A stretch of 64,000 nt of DNA. Source: Megascapheus bottae. Taxonomy: Eukaryota; Chordata; Mammalia; Rodentia; Geomyidae. Position numbers and translations under genes: made by a program. The notes under the pieces are model-generated. The model worked only from the letters and a program-made list of their open reading frames with translations. It was not told the origin of the DNA and did no database searches. This document shows, piece by piece, positions 22,705 to 34,111 of the stretch. Every line of letters begins with the position of its first letter. The stretch's first letter is position 1. The stretch covers positions 7,445,518-7,509,517 of the forward strand of contig JANJXV010000043.1 in assembly GCA_024803745.1 (NCBI GenBank). The letters run 5' to 3'.

Positions 22705-24457
22705 AAATAGAAGAGGCAATCCAAAATTTCATATGGAATAATAAAAGACCCTGTATAGCAAAAACACTTCTTAGCAGAATGAACAGCGCTGGAGGAATTT
22801 CAATTCCAAACTTTAGACTCTATTACAGAGCTATAATTATCAAAACAGCTTTGTACTGGTACAAGAACAGGCCTGAAGACCAATGGAATAGAACTGAGGA
22901 CCCAGATATTAAACCACAGACCTATGGCCACCTAATCTTTGACAAGGGAGCCAAAAAAATAGAATGGAAGAAAGACAGCCTCTTCAACAAGTGGTGCTGG
23001 CAGAACTGGTTAAGCACCTGCAGAAAACTAAAGCTGGATCCTTCGTTGTCACCTTGCACTAGAATTAACTCCAAATGGATCAAAGACCTGGAGGTAAAAG
23101 CTGACACACTGAAAACTTTACAGGAAGGAATAGGAGATACACTAGGCCTCCTTGGCACAGGTCGAAACTTTCTTAATAAGGACCAAGAATCACAACAAAT
23201 CAGAGAATGGCTGGGTAAGTGGGACTGCATTATACTGCAGAGCTTTTGTATGGCAAAGGACATAGCTTGTAAACTAATCAGGAAGCCTACAGAGTGGGAT
23301 CTTCACCAACCAAACAACGGACAAAGGCCTCATATCTAAAATATATCAACAACTCAAAAAATTGAATCACTCCAAATCTAACCTCCAAAGTAACAACCAT
23401 CCCATTAAAAATGGGCCAAAGACTTAAAGAGAGTCTTCTCTGAAGAAGAAACAAAAATGGCCTATAGACACATGAAGAAATGCTCAACATCTCTGGTCAT
23501 AAAAGAAATGCAAATCAAAACAACTCTAAGATTCCACCTCACTCCAGTCAGAATGGCCAGGATCAGGAAAACGAATAACAACAGATGCTGGAGGGGACGT
23601 GGCCAGGAGGGATCACTACTACATTGTTGGTGGGAGTGCAAACTCGTTCAACCACTATGGAAAGCAGTGTGGCAGTGCCTCAAAAGGCTAAACATAGAAC
23701 TTCCCTTTGACCCAGCAATTCCACTACTGGGCATTTACCCAACCATCCAGAAACAAGGACATACTAAATCCAATTGCACAACCATGTTCATTGCAGACTA
23801 TTCACCATAGAAAAGATATGGAACCAACCCAGATGTCCCTCAGTTGATGAGTGGATCAACAAGTTGTGGTATTTGTACACAATGGAATTCTATGCTGCTG
23901 TCAGAAAGAATGACATTGCCCCATTTGTTAGGAAATGGAAAGACTTAGAAAAAGTCATATTAAGTGAAGTAAGCCAGACTCAAAGGAACTTAGGCTCAAT
24001 GGCTTCCCTCATTCGTCATAATCAGTAGAAACCTTTGGCTCTACTAGCAGAGATCTGCAATAGAGCAAAATCTTGATACATAAGGCCATATAATGTGAAG
24101 CTAATTGAAAGGACCTCCAGGATATTGAAACAAAAGCCATATAATGAATGATTGTTGTCCTTAATGTACTATGTTGTCTCTCATCTCCTTTGCTATCCCT
24201 TGGTTATCTCATATTGGTATAGTATCTCACTTTGTTATCTGATATATTGAATTTATTTGTATTTGGATATTTGAAATTTGATAGGGAAGGGGGGAAAACC
24301 AAGATGGGATGGGGTGTGGGGGGGAGGGAAATGGGTACCAAGACATGTGAAAGGGTATCAATGTATGTGAATTAATGCCCCTTGTATCTGGCAAATATTA
24401 TGTAACCCTTTTACTAATTACAATAAAAAACAAAAAAAGAGAAAAAAAGAATAAAAG
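22694..24457 (+). mobile_element. 5'-truncated L1 with target-site duplication
   Basis: The body is 22,705-24,446, flanked by an exact 11-bp duplication 'aagaataaaag' (22,694-22,704 and 24,447-24,457) taken from the satellite. It begins inside the ORF2 C-terminal region and ends with the full 3' UTR and an A-rich tail. It sits in the same satellite array as the antisense full-length copy but in the opposite orientation. Confidence 0.93.
22705..24028 (+). pseudogene. L1 ORF2 C-terminal part, frame-broken
   Basis: The C-terminal third of ORF2p starts with EEAIQNFIWNNKRPCIAKT. It includes GGISIPNFRLYYRAIIIKTA and WCWQNWLSTCRKLKLDP, and breaks at 23,339. It resumes at 23,457-23,810 ([18 protein letters not shown]; then [18 protein letters not shown], the cysteine-histidine region) and at 23,774-24,028 (YTMEFYAAVRKNDIAPF). 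At least two frame changes are present, so it is non-functional. The reading opens within satellite sequence at 22,689 only by chance. Confidence 0.9.
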
Positions 24458-24752
24458 ACACCATTCAAACAAAACAATTCTTAGCAGAGAGAACAAGCAG
24501 GAGGAAGTTCAACGCAACAATGCAGTTTGCATTATCCTGGATCAAAACCGCAAAGAAGTAAAATCAGATACACTGCAGTTGCATATGGAAGAATAAAAGA
24601 CCCCGTTTAGACAGCGCAATTCTTTGCAGATGAAACCATGCAACATGAAGTTCAATGCAAAAATCAGGTCTCCATTATACTGGATCAAAGAAGTCGAAAA
24701 AGTAAAGGCAGATACATTGAAGTTCACGTGGATAAATAAAAGACCCCGTTAA
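24458..24752. repeat. Tandem satellite, third block (about two monomers)
   Basis: The monomers lie between two L1 pieces. They most resemble the pair at about 20,440-20,720, including the rare 'tttgcattatcctggatcaa' variant and the 'gcaattctttgcagat' / 'gcaacatgaagttcaatgca' monomer. Confidence 0.9.
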
Positions 24753-25268
24753 GAGCCGAAGATATACAATGGAACACAGTCTATTCAATTATTGGGGCTG
24801 GCAAACCTGGGCAGCCACATGCAGAAAACTAAAAATTGACCCTAGCCTTTCACAATGCACAAGCATTAACTCAAAGTGGATCAAAAACCTCAACGTCAGA
24901 CAGGAAACCATGAAACTGCTACATGATAAAGTAGGAGAGACACTGGAACTCATAGGAACTGGCAACAGATTTCTGAACAGAATCCCAGGGTCACAACAGA
25001 TTGGAGAGAGACTCGATAAATGGGACTAACTAAAAAACTGGGAAAAGTTATTCACCAACAATACATCTGGCAAATGCTTAATATCTAGTGTCTACAGGGA
25101 ATTCAAGAAACTAATCCCCCCAAAACCCAATAATGCATTCAATAAATGGGCAAGGGAACTAAAGAGAGACCTATCAGAGGAAGAGATTAAAACGGCTTAA
25201 TGCACCTTCTATCTGGCAAATATCATGTAACCCTTTTATTAATTACAAAAAAATATTTAAAAACTGGA
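24753..25268 (+). mobile_element. L1 fragment with internal deletion
   Basis: The first 440 bp are ORF2 C-terminal sequence (MEHSLFNYWGWQTWAATCRK ... SQQIGERLDKWD, 24,769-25,029, then out of frame). At about 25,198 it jumps directly to the last 60 bp of the 3' UTR ('atgcaccttctatctggcaa' to the A-rich end). The rest of ORF2 and most of the 3' UTR are missing. Satellite sequence lies on both sides. I could not find a clear target-site duplication. Confidence 0.85.
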
Positions 25269-25735
25269 AAAAAATCCAGTCTCCTAATGGAGACTTTTTC
25301 AAAGAGCTGGAAGTAATAAAAGCAGATACACTGAAGCTGCATGTGAAAGAATAAAAGCACCGTTTAGACAGAACAACTCTTAGTGACAGAACAATGCAGG
25401 TGGAAGTAAACCTCGAACACTCATTCTCCAATATACAGGGTCAAAGACCTCGAAAAAGTAAAGGCAGATTCACTGAAGGTTCATAGGGAAGAATGAAAGA
25501 CCAAACTATTCTTAGCCGATAGAACAATTCTTAGCAGACACACCACGTTTAAGCAGAACAATAATTAGCAGATAGAACAATCCAGGAGGATGGCCAACAC
25601 AAAAATCTGGAAGCTGAACACAATCATTCAGGCTCCTTTGTACTGGATCAAAGACCTCAAAGAAGTTAAAGCACATACACTAAAGTTGCATATGGAAGAA
25701 TAAAGACCCCAGTTAGACAGAACTATTCTTTTCTT
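25269..25735. repeat. Tandem satellite, right end block
   Basis: About three diverged, partly rearranged monomers ('cagatacactgaagctgcat', 'tactggatcaaagacctcaa', 'agttgcatatggaagaataa'). The array stops near 25,735 in 'agttagacagaactattc', and ordinary AT-rich sequence follows. Confidence 0.88.
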
Positions 25736-26374
25736 TATCTTTTAAAATAATTTAATTTACATCATGTATGAAAAATATAAATCAAAACTTCCCGTCTTTT
25801 TATATAAATGACTATTATTACATGGTAAGTGTATATCGTTACGTACACTGGACTCAACTGAATGAGTAGGTAAAATGTTTTTCATAAGTATTGATTATAA
25901 AAATGAAAACAAAATTTTAGTTGCCAAATATTCAACATTCACCTCAGAAAACCATACACATAATGGTAGGGGGAAAATAAGACTTCATGTGTGGAATTAA
26001 AATGGAATTTCTAAAAATTGCAGTCAACTTGCTTTTCATTTGAATTTTATTGTAAAGGTTATGTACAGGTGGGTTACAGTTACATAATTAAGATAATGAG
26101 AACATTGCTTTGAAAATAGTGTTACCTGCTCCATTTTCTCACCATTTTCCCTCTCTCAGTGCCCTCCCTAGTTATAAAGTTAATTTTCAGCATATTGTCC
26201 AGTGAGTATCTGTTGAATTGGTTCACTCTTGGTTATACTGTTTCTGTGATTCCCTTTTCCTTCCCCTAATCAGATAAATTTACATTCAAAACAAAGAGTA
26301 CAGAAATAAAAAACAGTGACAACTGAGAATAAACCAAAAGATAGACGAAATAAAAAGTAAAAACATATTAAGTA
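25736..26374. other. AT-rich spacer with a possible older L1 3' end
   Basis: No gene is seen. From about 26,035 to 26,330 the sequence ('attttattgtaaaggttatg' ... 'ctctctcagtgccctcccta') has the look of an antisense 3' end of a different, older L1 family, but I am not sure. The rest is unannotated. Confidence 0.4.
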
Positions 26375-26780
26375 ACCTAAGGAAGCCAGACCTAAAGGAA
26401 CATAGGCTTAGTGGTTTCTCTCATTGGCAATAATTAGTACACATCTACGACTCTTCTAGCAGAGGATTACAATAGCATAAAACCTAGATTCATAAGGTCA
26501 TGTAGGATGAGACTAAATGAAAAGATCTCTAGGTTAGGGAAACAAGAGATTTATCTTTTGTGATAGTTGTTCTTAATGTACTATGTTATTTCTCTACTTC
26601 TTTGTTGCCCTTTGGTTAATCTCATATTGTTACTATACTTGACTGTGTTCCCTGGCGTATTGTATATACATTGGATTATTTGAAATAGGAAAGGGAAGGG
26701 GTCTAAGGACCCACTAACATGGATGGGGTGGTGAAGGGAACAAATGCCCAATAGTTTCGAAACATGTGTTTTATAAAAAA
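26375..26780 (+). mobile_element. L1 3' UTR fragment (sense)
   Basis: It reads 'gccagacctaaaggaacata' through 'ttgttcttaatgtactatgt' and the purine-rich tract 'aaagggaaggggtctaagga', in the same order as the L1 3' UTR at 24.0-24.35 kb. It is diverged and truncated. Confidence 0.7.
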
Positions 26781-27060
26781 GCTGGTTTAGTCTATGCATA
26801 ATGACAAGATGAAAAGTATAATTGTAGGCTAATTATAGGCTATACAGGAAGGCAATTCTATGTTACAAACCCCTTGGACAATTACCAGACAATTCATAAC
26901 GGAAATAGTTAGAATATCAGTTGATTGAATGGGGGACTAAGAGGAAGGATTGAATCCCATGGAATCAGTGAACAAACAGCGGAGAATTTTCTCACAATAT
27001 TCAATATGCATGTACAAGACAAAGTCTGTCTATTAATATTTCTGTTGGTGGATGGTGAGG
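26781..27060 (-). repeat. Inverted fragment of the OR duplicon
   Basis: On the minus strand this matches the duplicon part at about 2,270-2,420 (A) and 28,850-28,990 (B): 'tatgcataatgacaagatga' here is the reverse of the 'catcttgtcatctatgcata' region, followed by the same 'ggctatacaggaagg' and 'ccagacaattca' landmarks. It lies just before duplicon B but in the opposite orientation. Confidence 0.75.
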
Positions 27061-27074
27061 GGGAGTATTTTGGA

Positions 27075-28048
27075 AGGTGTGGTTTTTTTCATATGTTTTT
27101 ATTGTAATTAATAGAAGGGTTACAGTATATTCACCAGATAGAAGGTGCATTAATTCACATACATTGATCCCTTTCTTATGCCTTGGTCCCCATTTCTCTC
27201 CCCACCACCCCCACCCCTCATCTTGTTTTCCCGCCTTCCCTATCCACTTTCAAATAACCAAATACAAATGTGTCCAATATATCAGATAACAATGTGAGAT
27301 ATTCTAACAATATGAGATAACCAAGGGACAACAAAAGAGATGAGAGATAACATAGTACATAAAGGAAAACAATCACTCATTATATGGCTTTTGTTTCTAT
27401 ATCCTAGAGGTCCTTTCATTTAGTGTCATACTATATTACCTTATGTATCAAGGTTTTGCTCTATTGCAAATCTCTGCTAGGAGAGACCAAGGTTTCTACT
27501 GATTATGAAAATGAGGGAAACCATTGAGCCTATCTTCCTTTGAGTCTGGCTTCACTTAATATTATTTTTTCTAAGTCTTTCCATTTCCTAACAAATGGGG
27601 CTATGTCATTCTTTCTGACAGCATAGAATTCCATTATGTACAAATACCACATTTTGTTGACCCACACATCTACTGAGGATCATCTAGGTTGGTTCCATAT
27701 CTTTGCTATGGTAAATAGTGCTGCAATGAACATTGTTGTGCTGGTGGATTTAGACTGTCCTTGTTTCTGGACGATTGGGTAAATGCCAAGTAGTGAAAAT
27801 GCTGGATCATAGGGGAGCTCTATGTTTACTCTTTTGAGGAACTGCCATACTGCTTTCCATAGTGGTTGAATGAGTTTGCACTCCCACCAACAGTGTAGTA
27901 GTGATCCCCTCCTGGCCACATCCCCTCCAGCATCTGTTGTTATTAGTTTTCTTGATCCCGGCCATTCTAACTGGAGTGAGGTGGAATTTTAGAATTGTTC
28001 TGATTTGCATTTCTTTTATGACCAGAGATGTTGAGCTTTTCTTCATGT
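27075..28048 (-). mobile_element. 5'-truncated L1 (antisense) with ORF2 C-terminus
   Basis: The 3' UTR (from 27,080, 'tgtttttattgtaattaata') is followed by ORF2 C-terminal coding sequence on the minus strand. Two frames are seen: [20 protein letters not shown] (within 27,807-28,046) and [20 protein letters not shown] (within 27,680-27,919). The frame change makes it non-functional. It abuts the start of duplicon B at about 28,050. Confidence 0.88.
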
Positions 28049-30304
28049 GTTAGTGTTTTGGTTCAGGAAAAAAATAATAATGACCTTCCTTGCTATATTA
28101 AATACATTCTCCCACATGACATAATGTTCACTGGCATGTAGAATATGATTCAAACAAATGAAACTCCCTAAAATAAATCACATGAAAAGTGTGTCTCATC
28201 GTTTATAGTTTTTAAGTATGGGGAAGCTCTGTGTGTCCTGATGTCACTTCTGTAACCTGCTATATTATACCACCATGTGCATTTAACTGGCATTTGTAAA
28301 TAAAATTTTGCATTTCACATGAGTCATTGATGAGAGTTAAATATACATTACATTCTGTTTTTAACCTTTTTTGTGCCGGTCCTTGTGGTTGAACTCAGGG
28401 ATTAGACACTGTCCATGAGTTTTGTGGCTCAAGTCCAGTGTTCCACTCCTTGAGCCACAGTGCCAGCCCTTGCTGAGTAGTCTATTGGAGATAAGAGTCT
28501 CACAGACTCTTTTAAGCCTGCCCATGCTGGCTTAAAAACCTGATCTTCACTCACAGCATCCTGAGTAGCTCGGATCACAGATGGGAGCCAACAGTGCAGC
28601 CTCGGTTCAGAGATATTAATTCTTCACTTGTTTTTAGACAGAACTTTCCATTTAAGACATTCATGTACATGTACAATGCATCTTAAACCCAATCACACCT
28701 TCCAAAATTCTCCCTCTCCCCCTTCCCCACCTGCCACATTAATATCCACACTTCCTCTTATACATGAACATTGAGTATTGTAAAAAAATTCTCCACTGTC
28801 TGTTCACTGATTCCCTGTGATCCATTCCTTCTTGGTAGTCCCCTATTCAAGACAATGATATTCTAGATATTTCCTTTATGAATTGTCTGAGAACTGTCCA
28901 AAAGGATTGCAACGCAGAATGGCCTTCCTGTATAGCCTATAATTAGTCATACTTTGCATCATGTCATCTATGCATAGACTAGACAAGCTTTGTTTATCAA
29001 AGGACATACTTCAAAACTATTCTTTCAGGCCTTTGTTCCTCACCCACCATCCATGTTAGTGGGGCCTTACAGATGATTTGCTCGGCACCAGTTTGGCAAG
29101 TTGTGAGCTCTGTGAAATGTGCATCCACAATCATAGAAGAGCCTATTACCTGCCAGTCCCCTGACATCTCCCTAAATATCTCCAATGCAATATTAGCCCC
29201 AGTTGGAAATTCTCCTGTGTTGCCTTATTCATGGTCCACACTTCAGGAATGGGACAATGTTTTCATCTGTACTTCATGGACATGACACAACAGACACAAT
29301 GCAACCAAGTGTGTAGTGAGTGTACCACACTATTCATACAAGTGTGTTTTCTGCAAGCTTCCTCGTGATTTAGAGTTTTCCTTCTTCCCTCAATATACAG
29401 TGAAATGTCTTAACTAAATAGCAAACAACTGCAAGTACTGCTTCTGCATAATGAAGACAAGCCAGAAACTTGGAATTCTTTTAGAGGAGATCAAGAAATA
29501 GCAGTAGTGAACAATGTAATTTATTACATTGTTCTGCTGCAGCTCACAGGAATCTTACGTAAAATTTCTTATTGTTTTCCTATAGGATGCCTTATCTAAT
29601 AGAATATGACTGAAAAAACTATTCGTATGGAAGTGGTGGTAGATGGTTTGATTAAAAAAAACAGCGTGAATATAACTTTCTATTTGTCTACTGTCACTGA
29701 ATATTTAATATTGGAAAGTGATTTGTGAAAGACCTTGTTAGGCCCCCAGTGAGAACTTGTCTCTCTGACTTCGAGGAAGAGAATAGCAGATTCTTGTTGA
29801 GGGGATTATTGACTGATCACAAAACAAAGCTGCCGGGGTCAAAGCTAGAAACCAGTATAGGAAGTACAATAATCAGAAGATGATTGAAAAGTAAGAAATC
29901 CAATCACTAAATTCAACCAACTTTGCATAAATCTCAGGAATCCCGTGCTACACTGTCAGCAAATTCCTCAATTCCTGAAATCACTTCAAGAAGAAGCAGA
30001 TATCATATTAGAGATCTTGATTTATTTATATGTAGGAAACTGAGAAGTTCGTGTTTTTTTAAGTGTACTTCAGTCCCAGTCCTTGTGTCTCATACTTGCA
30101 ATCCTAGCTGCTTAACAGGTTGAGCTCTGTGGGTAGAGGTTCAAAGCCAACATAGGCAGCAAAACCTGTGAGTTCTCAAGTCTAATTAACTACCGGGAAA
30201 CCAAAAGTGGAGTTTCTTCCTTAAGTGGTTGAGCTTTCCTTTGGGCAGGAAAACCTAAAGGCCTGTACCCACGCCCAGGTCAAAATCCTAGAATCAATAC
30301 AGAC

Positions 30305-30306
30305 AC

Positions 30307-30380
<74 letters not shown>
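30305..30380. repeat. (GA)n microsatellite at SINE tail
   Basis: A nearly pure GA run of more than 30 units at the 3' end of the SINE in duplicon B. It corresponds to the GA/GGGA tail in A and the CA plus GACA tail in C. Confidence 0.97.
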
Positions 30381-30383
<3 letters not shown>

Positions 30384-30699
30384 TAGGAAACAAAGCAAGG
30401 ATTCAGAAATCTAGGAGCTTGCAAACGCATTGGAAGAAAATGAATTTCAGAGATTAAAAGAGAACTGCTGTGAATTACGCTGTAATGAAGAATAATCTGC
30501 CTATAATGTTCTAACACAGTTGAGTATCTACAATGAATACATAAATGGGAATATATGAGACATAAAACAACCTAGGACTATTGGGTTTGTCACAACTGAA
30601 AAGTGTGGAACAGAATGTCAATATTAACTATGCATATTTGAGTTCAAAATCATTGTGGAATTCTGACTTCTTCATTTTGTATTGTTCTCTCTTTATATC

Positions 30700-30725
30700 A
30701 AAGGACTCCAATTAATGCAGAGTAG
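30700..30725 (+). promoter_or_regulatory. Candidate 3' splice site upstream of OR2 coding sequence
   Basis: A pyrimidine-rich stretch ('tattgttctctctttatatc') is followed by 'aaag' (to 30,703), then 'cag' at 30,718-30,720, then TAG at 30,723-30,725. The equivalent positions in OR1 (4,141-4,170) and OR4 (56,300-56,340) have the same layout. In OR2 the in-frame TAG itself is the last AG before the open frame. Splice use is inference. Confidence 0.4.
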
Positions 30726-31658
30726 TGCAATCTAACACACATCTCAGAATTTTATCTCCTGGGACTCTCAGATGACCCTGAGATACAACCCTTGCTCTTT
30801 GGGCTCTTTCTGTCCATGTACCTGATCACTGTACTCGGAAATCTGCTCATCATCCTAGCTCTCACCTCTGACTCCCACCTCCACACCCCCATGTACTTCT
30901 TCCTCTCCATCCTCTCCTTAGCTGACATTGGATTCACCTCCACCACAGTCCCCAAGATGCTGGTGGACATCCACGCTCACAGCAGAGCCATCTCCTATGT
31001 GGGCTGCCTCATCCAGGTGTCTGTTTTTCTCACTTTTGGTTTTATGGATGTTTTGCTTCTTAGTGTGATGGCCTATGACCGATTTGTGGCCATCTGTCAC
31101 CCCCTGAATTACCCTCTCATCATGAACCCTCGTCTCTGTGTCTTCTTGATTCTGCTGTCATTTGTCACCAGCTTCTTGGATGGACAGCTGCAAGTGTGGA
31201 TGGCATTACAGATGACCAATTTCAAGGAAGTAGAAATTCCGAGTTTCTTCTGTGACCCTTCTCAAGTCCTGGAACTTTCCTGTAAGCACACACTCATTAA
31301 TAATTTATTTAAATACATTATTGCTACCATTTTCGGTTTCCTTCCTATCTTAGGGATCCTTTTCTCTTACTACAAGTTTATCTCTTCAGTGCTGAGAATG
31401 TCCTCTTCAAGTGGGAAGTACAAAACCTTCTCCACACGTGGCTCTCACCTGTCCGTGGTCTGCTTATTCTTTGGGACCTCAGTGGGGATCTACTTTGAGT
31501 CAGCTCTGTCACATTCTCCCAGGGACAGTGCTGTGTCCTCAGCAATGTACACAGTGTTCACTCCTCCCCTGAACCCCTTCATCTACAGCCTGAGGAACAA
31601 TGAGCTCAAAAGTGCCCTGAGCAAGTTGTACAAACCACGAGCTGACACCAGCATGTAG
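30726..31658 (+). CDS. Olfactory receptor 2, nearly intact (OR family 7-like), start codon not identified
   Basis: A G-protein-coupled odorant receptor. The frame is open for 310 codons from TGC at 30,726 to TAG at 31,656, the usual OR length. Features in order: N-glycosylation-type NLTHISEF (N-term), [20 protein letters not shown] (TM1 with GN), [20 protein letters not shown] (TM2), [19 protein letters not shown] (TM3 and loop 2), [14 protein letters not shown] (loop 2 cysteines), GILFSYYKFISSVLRM (TM5), [18 protein letters not shown] (TM6) and [19 protein letters not shown] (TM7). Oddities: no ATG at the family start position, where an in-frame TAG (30,723) precedes the open frame; R replaces the usual C in KAFSTC; PP replaces the usual PM before LNPF. 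The first in-frame ATG lies inside TM1. It is functional only if the start comes from an upstream exon; otherwise it is a pseudogene with minimal damage. Confidence 0.85.
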   Translation, partial: CNLTHISEFYLLGLSDDPEIQPLLFGLFLSMYLITVLGNLLIILALTSDSHLHTPMYFFLSILSLADIGFTSTTVPKMLVDIHAHSRAISYVGCLIQVSVFLTFGFMDVLLLSVMAYDRFVAICHPLNYPLIMNPRLCVFLILLSFVTSFLDGQLQVWMALQMTNFKEVEIPSFFCDPSQVLELSCKHTLINNLFKYIIATIFGFLPILGILFSYYKFISSVLRMSSSSGKYKTFSTRGSHLSVVCLFFGTSVGIYFESALSHSPRDSAVSSAMYTVFTPPLNPFIYSLRNNELKSALSKLYKPRADTSM

Positions 31659-34111
31659 GAAGTTTATTTGTTATGTAGTTTTTGCAAAAGCAACAAACTT
31701 GAGTATATAATCTGATAAAATCTACCTGTTTGAATACCTGATTATTCTAGTTTCATTAGTACAATCCATCCTTAGAAAGGTCCTGGCTATATCAGGATAG
31801 ATTCCTAAAGGAGGAATGTATGTTTTCAATATTTAAATTGTTACATTGTAAAGAATGATGAATGTCTGCAGATGGTAGGCACAGCAAAGTATTTACTAAG
31901 GATTGAATGGCAAGTTTTTAATATGTATAATTTACCTCAATAAAATTGGACAGAAACAGACCTTTATGTTTTTTAAGCAGTCTTTGAAGTCATGACTTTC
32001 TAATTGGTAGCCAGATCTCCTGGCTCCTTCCCTTTTGTTTTGAGTTATTTTAGACTTATAATTTAGTCCCCTAATTGTTTCCTATGATGCATTTTGTTAT
32101 TTTAAAGGTGATATGTAGATGGACTCCCATTATATAATTCAAGAAAAGAGTGTGTTTCATTTGGGACAGTGTAATTCCTCACTTCCCTTTCTTCCATAAT
32201 ATCTTTCAAAGAAAATTGAAAATCTTGTTTCCTAGTGAAATTACATGAGGATAGAAAAACCTAATCCACTGGCACCTACATTTGGTTCTAGGCTGCTTGA
32301 TTGTCTGGGTACATGAACTCTATGATATGGGGGTCTCGTAATGCTTGAGTGAGTTGGTGGAAGCAATGAAAGAGCAATCCAATACCTAATCTACAGGGAC
32401 GTGAGTGGTTCCTTGGAGAGTTGAGTTTTCATCTCAAATTCACTTGAAGAAAAACCAAGAGTAAGGGACATCGGCTTGGTCCAAGTATCAACAGTCCCGT
32501 ACCTGGAGATTGAAGAAACCCCTGTATTATTGATAGTTGCATGCTCACAATTCACACACATGCACAGAAACAATTTGTATAGGCTTCTAGTTATGAATAT
32601 AGAGAGGTAGTAGTTTTCTAATACTTATATATGTGCTACTCTAAGTATACATATAGGCACAATTACAATTTCATGGATTGACATGAAAAGGAATGATAAC
32701 ACCAGTGGGGTTCTGTCCAATACCAGGATTTCAATTCAGGATCTCCTGTTTATATTCTGTTTGCTCAGATTGTTTGCTCATTTGAACTATATCTCCAGCC
32801 TGCCTTTTTGCTGAATAGTTAAAATGGGTTTTCAAACATTTTTTTCCGAGCCATACTGACTTAATGACATTCACAGGACAGATAGAAAATCTTGAAGACT
32901 GAAGAGGAAAATGCAAGTGACACAAGAAGGAAGTAAAGTACACCTATATCACTGAGAAATATTCAAAAGATATGGTTTAGCTTGGCTCTGATATTAAGCT
33001 TTCCCAAATCCTGGACTGTGATAAGCCATGCATAAGGAAGCGAGTTATGATTTTATCAGATCCAAACCACTGCTTTGTATGCATTGGGCTGATATGTTAC
33101 ATTATGCCACAGGAGGTTATCTAGGCTGATCTCTAAAGGCAAACTACTGGGCTTTTCCTGACAGGCTTATTTCCATAACACAGGAGGATGACATATTGTG
33201 GGAAGGTAGATTCTGTAAGAATATAAATGTAAAAAAGTCTAAACTTCACTTATTTAATGTTTTTAGGGTCATGGAGTATGAACTTAGCCTGGGCACTGTC
33301 TCTGAGCTCTTAGACTCAAGGCTACCACCCTACCTCTGGGCCTGGTTTCTGTCCCTGAGCTCTGCAGGTCAAGTCGACCACCCTACCCTTGAGGCAAGCC
33401 CCCTTCCATTTTCTAGAAGTTAATTGGAGTTAAGAGTCTTGGGTGCTTTTGTGCCCCAGCTGGCTTTTAACCTTGATCCTCAGATAGCCTCTCTGGTAGC
33501 TAGGATGAGTGTGAACTTTGTTTGAGTGCTACTCCAGTATATCCTTAGTTGATAATTATTTACTGTTGTTGACAGAAAGCACCTTTCTATCTATTCCCTA
33601 CATTCATGACAAAAATTATTTCACTCCAACCACGTACATTTCACCTTCATAGACCAACTATTAAAAATTTATAATAGTGGCTTTTCTCTTCTATTAAATT
33701 ATAGTTACACATAGCCTTAGATTGAGGGTAAAACATCACTGCTAATAAATCCAGTTTTTGAAACAAATACTACTTAACTGTATTTCAAGTTTTCTAGTAT
33801 TTCACTGGCACTTAGGTCAGTTTTACATTGCAGACCAACCAGAAAAACTACATGATTGAGTGTTGGTTCTTCAGTACCAACAAACTGAGTAACTAAATCT
33901 TTACAGTAGAAAATTAGTTGTTGCTGAGATTTCCTTGCTTAAGGATGGTGCTGTACCACTGTGTCAAAATTCTCATTTCCTCACTTTTTGGAGGTGGTAT
34001 GCATTTTGAGGAGCTTACTTCATTAGGGAAAACAGACTCCTGCACTTCTCCAGCAGCCTTATTGTAACCATGAACTTCAGATTGCCATTTCCTCAGGAGC
34101 TAGAATTGATA

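Noticed and set aside
10806..25735. Possible CRISPR-like array (regularly spaced repeats)
   Set aside because: The monomers are contiguous with no unique spacers, about 143 bp long and diverged, in a vertebrate genome; this is a satellite.
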